Shown here piece after piece: positions 23,365 through 31,000 of a DNA stretch of 64,000 nt. The stretch covers positions 25,258 through 89,257 of the IMG/VR virus record IMGVR_UViG_3300045921_000484. The stretch is one strand, 5' to 3'. The position numbers were made by a program, and so were the translations under genes. A model generated the notes under the pieces. It made no database searches and was not told the origin of the DNA. It saw only the letters and a list, made by a program, of their open reading frames with translations. Position 1 is the first letter of the stretch. Each line of letters begins with the position of its first letter. Origin of the DNA: a virus.

Positions 23365-23584
23365 GCTTTTATTACAAAAGCACTTTAATACTCAAGAGAT
23401 ATCCATGGATGAATGGCCATATTGGATGTTCGAAGAAAACATTAAGCTGGTTAACGAGATTATTGAAGAGGAAGAAAAGCATAGAAAGAAAGAGGAAGAA
23501 AAACAACAATCGAGTATGCCTAACTTTAATGTGAATTCAATGATGAGGGATGCCGGTAATATGGCTAGTAAATTTAAGAAATAA
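23333..23584 (+). CDS. C-terminal arm of the hub protein in the +1 frame, or a separate small gene
   Basis: The frame overlaps the hub gene's 3' end by 32 bp. Read as a fusion, the hub C terminus DAFEAYI continues smoothly into KNKLLLQKHFNTQEIS and then MDEWPYWMFEENIKLVNEII, a helical arm of the kind found at the end of hub and tail-chaperone proteins. As a separate gene it could start at 23333 (83 aa) or at the ATG 23405 (59 aa, MDEWPYWMF). The remainder is a charged helix (EEEEKHRKKEEEK) and a short tail. I favour translation by +1 frameshifting, or a one-base sequence change, over an independent start. Confidence 0.5.
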   Translation: MMPLRHILKNKLLLQKHFNTQEISMDEWPYWMFEENIKLVNEIIEEEEKHRKKEEEKQQSSMPNFNVNSMMRDAGNMASKFKK

Positions 23585-23585
23585 A

Positions 23586-23617
23586 AAAAAAGAGAGATTT
23601 TCATCTCTCTTTTTTGT
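23586..23617. terminator. bidirectional intrinsic terminator
   Basis: AAGAGAGAT / ATCTCTCTT stem between A and T runs, separating the convergent hub and tail-tube genes. Confidence 0.85.
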
Positions 23618-23636
23618 TTTAAATAAAATTTATTTA

Positions 23637-24254
23637 TTAATATCCAGAAATTATTGGAGGAGTGATAGCGAAGTTATTATCTATATACTCATCAATCCAG
23701 TAATCAGCTACGAATCCGGCATCTACACTCCAAATATCACTACCTTCCCAATTAAGAGAAGCACCAGATATGTTTTTAATTTGGCAGTTTTGGAAAGTAA
23801 CTCTTCTTAGAACAAATCCTTTTTTATCATGTTGATTAACAATGATAGTGCCAATTATATCACTCTTATAGTGAAGATAACCTGTTTGAGAATTCCATAC
23901 TAAATCATACCATGCTTTTAGGGTATTCCAGTTTTCCATTGAGCCACCGTCATTTACATTAATTTGAAAGTTTATATTAAACTCAATGTGAGTTTGAGCA
24001 GGACCAGCTGACATGAAAGCTCTAGTTGAATACTTGAACCTTTGAGTCTTAGTTTCAATAGCTTCTGTTAAGTTAAGATCTATTTTAGTAGCGTTCTCTA
24101 ATAATAATAGAGGATTTCTACCTTGTGCTTGTAATATAACCGGTAACACAAATGTAATCTCAAACAAGTTAAGATATACTGGTTCTTCTGGCTTTGTACC
24201 TGGACCCCCTGGTGATCCTACGTTTGATAAATTGGTAAAATGTGGTAATGGCAT
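23637..24254 (-). CDS. tail tube protein (gp19-like)
   Basis: 205 aa. Forms the inner tube of contractile tails. Typical features are the strand NLFEITFVLPVIL after a Pro/Gly-rich arm, AIETKTQRFKYSTRAFMS, a central NWNTLKAWYDLVWN helix and GFVLRRVTFQNCQI before the final beta-strands. In T4-like phages the tube follows the sheath. Here it faces the sheath/hub operon across a shared terminator and has its own promoter with a longer 46-nt leader. Confidence 0.82.
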   Translation of the reverse strand: MPLPHFTNLSNVGSPGGPGTKPEEPVYLNLFEITFVLPVILQAQGRNPLLLLENATKIDLNLTEAIETKTQRFKYSTRAFMSAGPAQTHIEFNINFQINVNDGGSMENWNTLKAWYDLVWNSQTGYLHYKSDIIGTIIVNQHDKKGFVLRRVTFQNCQIKNISGASLNWEGSDIWSVDAGFVADYWIDEYIDNNFAITPPIISGY

Positions 24255-24300
24255 TTTATTTTTATTATTTTTTAGTTAATTTGTTTAACAAACTATAAGA

Positions 24301-24309
24301 TATATATTA
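24301..24309 (-). promoter_or_regulatory. TAATATATA promoter-like element
   Basis: 46 nt before the tail-tube ATG at 24254. The 24255-24436 intergenic space also holds a TATCTTTG box (24335..24342, plus), an AAATAGAA/TTCTATTT hairpin (24363..24382) and CAATATATA (24410..24418), 18 nt before the gp47 ATG. Confidence 0.45.
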
Positions 24310-24436
24310 ATTATTTTTATGTCTCTATATTATATATCTTTGCTTTTATATATTATTATTCCAAATAGAATTTTTTCTATTTCTGCAAATTGAAACTTTA
24401 CTGTTATGTCAATATATAAAAAATAAAATTCATTTA

Positions 24437-25549
24437 ATGAGGGTATTTATAACTAGTGATTGGCATTTTGGTGTTTACCTTAATAATTTAGATAAATGGT
24501 TGGATATGATGGAAGACTATTTCTATAATTCTTTTATACCATATATAAAAGAAAATGCCAAAGAAGGTGATATAATGATACACTGTGGTGACCTTTATGA
24601 TAACAGAACATCAATCCCTATAATAGCTTCATATAAAGCTGAAAAAATACTTCTAGAGCTTTCTAAAATAATGCCGTTGCACATAATTGTTGGTAATCAC
24701 GATCTTTGGAATAAGGGAACAAATGATGTTAATTCTGTGAGATTATTCAATCATATTAGTAATATTCACGTTTACACCGAAACAACATCAATCGAAGTTA
24801 TGGGTAAGAAGTTAGTACTTATGCCTTGGGTTGAAAATAGATTAGATATGATTAAGGAAATTAAATCTAATCCAGGTGATTATTTATTTTGTCACTCTGA
24901 TTTGAATGGGTGTAGGATGCATTTAAACTCAGTTGCTCATAGAAATGCTGATAAGATTGATGTTGTGGAGTTTAGTGGATATAAGCATGTATTTTCTGGA
25001 CATATACATATACGTCAACAAAATGAGAACTTTTCTTTTGTTGGTTCTCCTTATCAAATGGATAGAAATGACATGGGTGATCAAAAGGGTATCACTATAC
25101 TTGACCTATCAACTGGTAAAATTGATTTTGAACCTAATAAATATTCACCGGTATTCAGAAAGTTTTCTATTAGAACCGAAGAAGACGTTGATAGATTAGA
25201 TGAACTAAAAGACACTAAGGATTACATAGATTTATCTATTTCGAATAATTTATTAGTTACTAATAGAAAACTTCGTAGAAAGCTAGAGGTTATGCTTGAG
25301 AAAGGTAACTTTGCTTCTGTTGAGTATATTGATGATATTGTGAGTGAAGATACAACTGAAAATAATGAGTCTATTGAAGTTAAGGAAGATGAATTAGATG
25401 TCTCTATACAATTTGAATATGAAGAGTATATTAAAGAATATATCCTTAGACAAAAGTATGATAATGATAAATTCAAGAATGGTGTTCTTACTGAATATGA
25501 TGAGATTGTTAAGATATTTAATGAGAACTATAAATCTAAGACAGACTAA
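24437..25549 (+). CDS. SbcD/gp47-like recombination nuclease subunit
   Basis: 370 aa metallophosphoesterase. Metal-binding motifs appear in order: D8-x-H10 (TSDWHF), G51-D52 (CGDLYDNR), GNHD (86-89), H153 (FCHSD) and GHIH (188-191). The C-terminal 150 residues form the capping/coiled region that contacts the SMC-type partner. With a gp46/SbcC ATPase this enzyme trims double-strand ends for recombination-dependent replication. No gp46 gene is in the window. The stop overlaps the next ATG (TAATGA). Confidence 0.88.
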   Translation: MRVFITSDWHFGVYLNNLDKWLDMMEDYFYNSFIPYIKENAKEGDIMIHCGDLYDNRTSIPIIASYKAEKILLELSKIMPLHIIVGNHDLWNKGTNDVNSVRLFNHISNIHVYTETTSIEVMGKKLVLMPWVENRLDMIKEIKSNPGDYLFCHSDLNGCRMHLNSVAHRNADKIDVVEFSGYKHVFSGHIHIRQQNENFSFVGSPYQMDRNDMGDQKGITILDLSTGKIDFEPNKYSPVFRKFSIRTEEDVDRLDELKDTKDYIDLSISNNLLVTNRKLRRKLEVMLEKGNFASVEYIDDIVSEDTTENNESIEVKEDELDVSIQFEYEEYIKEYILRQKYDNDKFKNGVLTEYDEIVKIFNENYKSKTD

Positions 25550-25773
25550 TGATCGACTACTTATTTGAACTAGAAAGTAAGAGATATCCGTTTTATAATG
25601 TTATTAAAATAGATGTAATATCGAATGAGAATGGTATTATAACTTATAGAGTTCTTATTGATTCTAAATTTGAAACAGGTAAGTGGATAAAGCAGGAACC
25701 AACAAGAACTATTAGGTTATCTGAATTAGTTGCTGAAATGAGAGATGAGAAAATTAAAAAGATATTAGAGTGA
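25549..25773 (+). CDS. small protein co-translated with the gp47-like nuclease
   Basis: 74 aa starting MIDYLFELESKRYPFY. Its ATG overlaps the nuclease stop, so translation is probably coupled. It is predicted alpha/beta with a beta-rich centre (YNVIKIDVISNENGIITYR) and a charged helix at the end. No family recognised. A link with recombination is suggested by position only. Confidence 0.55.
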   Translation: MIDYLFELESKRYPFYNVIKIDVISNENGIITYRVLIDSKFETGKWIKQEPTRTIRLSELVAEMRDEKIKKILE

Positions 25774-25775
25774 TT

Positions 25776-26042
25776 TCAAAGCTTTTGTATCCTTATTTTA
25801 AGATCACCGGTTCCTTTTATTATTCTATGATATACACCTTTTGGTATAAATATTTTACCATCAATTTTTTTCGGAAGATCATCATCTATTTGAAATAACC
25901 AATCTGTTTCGCCAATCGATTCGATTATTCTATCTTCAAAATCTCTGTGCCACATAAATTCTCCGGAATCGGTTTCTTGCTTAAATTCTCTAATAAATAT
26001 ATTTTCTGATAATTTAGTTTCGGTAAATGGTAGGGGTATCAT
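25776..26042 (-). CDS. small cupin-like protein
   Basis: 88 aa, the size of single-domain cupins. MWHRDFEDRIIE, GKIFIPKGVYHRIIKG and a final DLKIRI strand fit the two cupin motifs, with His at the metal site (HRD, YHR). Its ATG overlaps the stop of the flavin reductase upstream, so the two are one operon. Small cupins of this kind are frequent in T4-like phages; substrate unknown. Confidence 0.6.
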   Translation of the reverse strand: MIPLPFTETKLSENIFIREFKQETDSGEFMWHRDFEDRIIESIGETDWLFQIDDDLPKKIDGKIFIPKGVYHRIIKGTGDLKIRIQKL

Positions 26043-26764
26043 TAAAAATCTTTAAATTTTATAATATCATCTCTAAGCATGCTCATGAATTTATCTTCAA
26101 AATATTTTGAGTCTTTTTTGTATCCTGATTTACTTTCATCATTCGGGTCTTTTGTCCATTGATACGACCAAAATAAATCGGTTGGTGTTTTAAATCCAAA
26201 GAAAGAAAGCACTTTCTTTTCTAAATCAATAGCCTCATTACCATTCCAGTTATGTCCGACAGAGATAACACCTGCTTCTATATCTTTTATAATATTACTC
26301 TCACCTAAAGTTTTATGTCTATTTTCTAACCAGGTCAATCTTTCGATCAATTTAGTGTAGATTGAATTCATCTTGCCCCATCTTATAGATCCAAAAAATA
26401 AAACCGCTTCGGATATCAATAATTCATTTACAATTTTATATAACTCATCATCTGAATTGTTATAAGATGCCCAACATCTATGTTCACCGGTTTTATCTTT
26501 ATTACCCTTTAATAGAGCCTCTTTTACACCACAACTATTTCCGTTTTTACCACTAACATTTCCTTCACATACATGTATATTTAGCTTAGAAACGTCAATT
26601 ATAGTAACATTATTCTTGCCAAGATGTTCCCGCATTTGATAAGCTATTAATGATGATTTAGGTAATTCATCATGTCCTTCCCATCTATTAGATGTTAGCA
26701 GGAAAAGAACTTTTTTCTTTTTCCTTAAATGACTTATTGTTTTTTTGTATTTTGTAATAGACAT
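26042..26764 (-). CDS. NAD(P)H-dependent FMN reductase / flavodoxin-fold protein
   Basis: 240 aa. The N-terminal strand KVLFLLTSNRWEGHDELPKS is followed by a phosphate-binding region, and AVLFFGSIRWGKMNSIYTKL fits the flavin-binding loop and helix of the NADPH-dependent FMN reductase family. CEGNVSGKNGNSCG adds two Cys. It probably reduces a flavin or quinone; its role in the phage is unknown. The first residues (MSITKYKKTISHLRK) are basic but do not match the leader well. It is co-transcribed with the cupin. Confidence 0.68.
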   Translation of the reverse strand: MSITKYKKTISHLRKKKKVLFLLTSNRWEGHDELPKSSLIAYQMREHLGKNNVTIIDVSKLNIHVCEGNVSGKNGNSCGVKEALLKGNKDKTGEHRCWASYNNSDDELYKIVNELLISEAVLFFGSIRWGKMNSIYTKLIERLTWLENRHKTLGESNIIKDIEAGVISVGHNWNGNEAIDLEKKVLSFFGFKTPTDLFWSYQWTKDPNDESKSGYKKDSKYFEDKFMSMLRDDIIKFKDF

Positions 26765-26854
26765 GCTTAATTAATATATTTTTTTATGAAAGGCATATTT
26801 TTGTATATTTTTATATTATATAAGGACAAAACATTTAAGTAATATGCAAATATT

Positions 26855-27577
26855 TTACCAATAACCAGGGTAAGTTTTACCACCCCAGAGATGTCCGTAT
26901 TTATTTATTCTACATGCCCAGTACCCTGCTTTAGTCTTATCTTTTTTGGTAGAACATTGATGTCTTGCTGCGAATGATTTTCTAGCTTCTGGATTTGATA
27001 CTTTAGCACTTAATCCAGTTGTATCTCCGAAAGAAATTTTTTTAACATTTCCGCTTTTTGGATCTTTCACATAAACGTAGTATTTCTTAGATCCTCCTCT
27101 CATTGGGTGATTTAATTTAACTTCTTTACCCTTATATTTAGCCTCATTAATATCCTCGGTGTATTCCATTGGAATATCTAAAGGTACTATTTCATCATTA
27201 AATTTTGCAAATCTTCCTATATCGGTGCATTCAAATAGTTCTTTATCTTCTTTTAATAGTTCGATTTGACCTTTATCGAATAAGTTTCTAGCTTCTTTTA
27301 ATAGGTTAAAAAATGAATTAGATCCAGGTCTGAATACATTTTCAACAATTGATTTTTTGTTATCGATGTGATACTGAAGTTTTTCACTTATCATTGATGA
27401 TGCATTACTAAATGATTCGAACTTCTCAACTTTATCAAGTTCTTTTTTGAAATTTTTATCATTATTTTTAGGATCATTAGTAAATTCAATTATTTCATCA
27501 TCAGCTATTGATTTATCGTTAAATCCTTGGTCTTTAATTTTTTTATCTGATTCATTGAATCTTTTAATATGTTTCAT
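26855..27577 (-). CDS. leader-bearing protein with conserved viral C-terminal domain (DUF5872-like)
   Basis: 240 aa from MKHIKRFNES, whose ATG overlaps the stop of the upstream gene (TAATG); an upstream in-frame ATG inside that gene is rejected. After the leader comes a helical, Lys/Asp-rich region. The last 95 residues are a conserved module with KLNHPMRGGSKKYYVYV, KISFGDTTGL, RKSFAARHQC and YWACRINKYG. I recognise this module as one seen in phage and algal-virus proteins; the family name is from memory. It is often found in head-associated proteins, which fits the leader. Confidence 0.6.
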   Translation of the reverse strand: MKHIKRFNESDKKIKDQGFNDKSIADDEIIEFTNDPKNNDKNFKKELDKVEKFESFSNASSMISEKLQYHIDNKKSIVENVFRPGSNSFFNLLKEARNLFDKGQIELLKEDKELFECTDIGRFAKFNDEIVPLDIPMEYTEDINEAKYKGKEVKLNHPMRGGSKKYYVYVKDPKSGNVKKISFGDTTGLSAKVSNPEARKSFAARHQCSTKKDKTKAGYWACRINKYGHLWGGKTYPGYW

Positions 27578-27948
27578 TATCTTTCGCTTAATTTTTTGAC
27601 GATTAATGCGCACTTTTCATACTCTTCATTATCTTCTAATTCTTTTTTATAATCTAAAAGTTGTTGTCTATCAGATAATTCTAATCTAATTCTGAATCTA
27701 ACTTCTTCTAATTCACTCATGCTGTTCACAGAGTTATCGATAATATTATCTATTACATATTTATCAAATTTACCAACGCTTATGAAATCATTCCAGTCAT
27801 TTATATCATTTTCTTTTAGAAATTTAATAATAGTATTAACACAGTCGTCTATTCTATTATTAGAATCTTTTTTCTTTTTTTTGAAAATCTTTTTGAAGAA
27901 TTCTTCATTTATGAATTCTCCATATTTTATAACATTTCTTTTTCTCAT
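27577..27948 (-). CDS. leader-bearing helical protein
   Basis: 123 aa. It begins MRKRNVIKYGEFINEEFF, a longer variant of the leader ending in F-I-N-E. A basic run (KKIFKKKKK) follows, then helices. The C terminus LLDYKKELEDNEEYEKCALI resembles a UVR-type helical hairpin. It is translationally coupled to the next gene. A TAATATATA box ends 5 nt before the ATG. Confidence 0.55.
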   Translation of the reverse strand: MRKRNVIKYGEFINEEFFKKIFKKKKKDSNNRIDDCVNTIIKFLKENDINDWNDFISVGKFDKYVIDNIIDNSVNSMSELEEVRFRIRLELSDRQQLLDYKKELEDNEEYEKCALIVKKLSER

Positions 27949-27953
27949 ATAAT

Positions 27954-27962
27954 TATATATTA
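27954..27962 (-). promoter_or_regulatory. TAATATATA promoter-like element, 5 nt before ATG
   Basis: Leaderless spacing class; drives 27948. It lies 26 bp from the plus-strand copy at 27989. Confidence 0.5.
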
Positions 27963-27988
27963 ATTTTCATCATCAAGAAATACGAAAT

Positions 27989-27997
27989 TAATATATA
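27989..27997 (+). promoter_or_regulatory. TAATATATA promoter-like element
   Basis: 22 nt before the ATG at 28020. Confidence 0.5.
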
Positions 27998-28019
27998 AAC
28001 AAAAGCATTAACACTATAA

Positions 28020-31000
28020 ATGTCAAATCACAAAAATCTAATTTGGTTCAATAAAGAGGGTGACTATTTGAATTTCAGATATGAACCTACAACAGACAGA
28101 TTTGAGGGTAATATATTATTTCATGAAAATTCAACCGATACATTTAAGACATATGGTTTATATATGTTTGAGAAAGTTCCATCTTTTGAATATGAATTGC
28201 CAGGTGAACTAACACTTGATAAGTTTCAATTGTTTAACGAATATGGAATTGATATTTATGGATCTAAATACCAATTAGAGAAGATTGATAAAATAGAGCC
28301 TGTTAATAATGATCCTACATATTATTCTAAATGGATATATGGTGTTGATTTCGAGAAGAAGTTCCCTATAGGAACACACCTTGTTTTTAACAGTCCAGTG
28401 ATGGAGTTTACAAACTTATCACAAACTTATATAGTTGTGTCGAGCAAGAAGAATGCTGTAATGATTCTGAGTGCAATGAATAATGCTACATTTGAGTCAA
28501 CATATCTTGTTACATATAACGACCCAAATACATATAATAATTTATATATCTCTGGTATTAACGCAATAGGTATTTATAACTATGTAGACTCTTTATATAA
28601 TAACAATTTATCCAATTGGTCAGAACCGAACTTCTATGATAAGTATTATGTTGGTAGAAGACTTAATTTAATAAATACCGATAAGAATAAAAATGAAAAT
28701 TCAAGATTTAAGCAAAAAATAGTTACCATTAGTGATGATTCATTAAGTGATACTGTTTATTTTGAATATGATGTTAGTACTAATGTTTTACCTACTCAAT
28801 CTAACTTAATTATAGAACTTAATACAAAAACAGATTTACCTTTAGTATATACTGGTCAGTTGAGTGTTTCAACTTATAGTATAACATTCGTTGGTGGAGT
28901 TGTTCCTGCAATAATGAAGCCAGGTCAGTCATTTAAGATAAATGGTTCAGTGAATAACACATCTGAATATACTGTTGCTTTTATTCCGGAGTTCACTGCT
29001 AATAATCAATATTACTTTTATGCTACACAATCAATTGTTATGTGGAATGGTAGAGTTTATGAATGCATTCAAGCATATACACAAAGTGGTGTTGATCCTG
29101 GTAATAGTGAGTATTGGACAGCTGCTGTTGGTTTGTCCAGTGGTTATGAGATAGATCCTGATAATACTAGTTATTGGCAATTATCATCATATGTTCCTGT
29201 TGTTGAACCAATGATTTCTGAGTCTATTTTGTATTCTCAGATTTATTTAGTTACTGATAAGTTGTATTTTGAGCAAGCATATACACAAAGTGCTGCTGTT
29301 ACATTAGCATCTGCTGCGGAGAAATATGCTGATGAATTTAAGTTATTTAATATAGATCTTTATTTTGATAAAAATAAATTAAGGGCCGATCTTATATATC
29401 CAACAAATTATGCAATTGTTAATTATTATCATACCCAAGTAGGGCCTACATATGCAATAGGTAATGTTATACAAACAACTGAGAGAGTTGTAAGAGTTGA
29501 AGAACAATTGAATACCGAACTAAATTATAATATATCTGAGAATTATAATTATAATATAGTATTTACTGATATAGATGAGTATGGTATAGTTATTAGAATT
29601 AATAAGATGGTTTATCAAGAGGAAATATCTTGGGTTTACTCAGGTATGACTATCGATATGGAAAGAACCATAGATAGAACACTCAGAAACTGGTTAACTA
29701 GACATTATGCTAGATTATTTACTTTGGGTATTTTACCTGAGTTACAATATATTGGTAATTTTACTTCTATATTTTATAATTCAATAAAATTAAGAACAGA
29801 ATATCCAAATGTTCCTATTGAGTTTGATGTTACTGTCGGTGATACCGCTAATTTTTATATTGAACACTCAAGAGTTCTGTTTAATGATATGGGTGGGTAT
29901 TTTGGTGTTAAGATTAATAATAGAGATTATAGTATATCGGCTTCATTTTCCGGTGCCACTGTTAGTATTCCTAATACATTAAAAGCTTGGTGTGATGAGT
30001 ATAGTGATATATTGAAAGAATATGGCATATATGTTACTAATGTTAATAACTTGTTAAAATTTGATGTTAAAGAGCAATATAAAAGACTTGATTATTCCTT
30101 TACGATAGGAAAGTCTACCTTACCAGGATTACCTGGATACACCATAACTAAAAAGATAAAAGGCAATGAGGGTATGATAATAACCTCAAATGAAACAAAA
30201 CTACCATCTAGTAGCAATGGATCTTTTATAGATGCTGGATTCTCAACAGGTATGGTATTTTCAGTTAATAATACATTATACCCATTCAATAATCAGGAGT
30301 ATGTTATACTTGATTTAGATAGTGATACATTGAATATGAGTTACGAAGGTCCATTTTGGGGTCTTACTGATTCAGCTTGTTCATCTTCTCCATTTGTTAA
30401 TATAGCATTTAATATCGGATTTGGTCAGACAGGTTGTTCGGTTTCTGCTGGTCCGACTGCTGGTAACGTTGGTGGTCCGTTTGATCCTTCTATGTTTAGT
30501 ACGGCTATGTTTACATTGGTTTATAATCCAAATGTTTATGTTGTCAATAATTATAATCTTAATAGCTATCCTGGTTCTTCTAATCTTGTTGATATAACTT
30601 ATATACAATTATCCAACTCGATATATGCTCTTGGTGATGATATTATTGTATTTGATGCTTACTTAGCACAGTATTTAAATACAATTACACTACCGGGTAA
30701 TACACAAAGTATTAAATTGGAATTCAATCCAGTTAATGGGTATTTATACGCTTTATCTTTAAATAGACTATATGTTATAGATCCTCTACTGAATACGGTT
30801 ATTTCTTCGAGTATATTATCTTGGAACGCTTCAGATATTATTATCAATTCGTTGAATGGTGATATTTATATCTCATATAGTAATACTGAGAGGGTTGATA
30901 TTTTTAACTCAAGTAATAACTTGGTTAATAGTATAAACTCTTGGGGAGCTTCGTTTTCGGGTGGTGCGTTTAACATGGCTTATAATGTCTTTGAAAATGA

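Noticed and set aside
23550-23810. 86-codon plus-strand frame over the terminator and tail-tube 3' end
   Set aside because: Runs through a strong bidirectional terminator and opposite a well-supported tail-tube gene.
24255-24436. Small RNA or tRNA in the tail-tube/gp47 intergenic region
   Set aside because: Only promoter boxes and one short hairpin are visible; no cloverleaf or T-loop sequence.
30381-30608. Arg/Thr/Ile-rich minus-strand frame inside the 1951-aa gene
   Set aside because: Antisense shadow with biased composition and no upstream signal.
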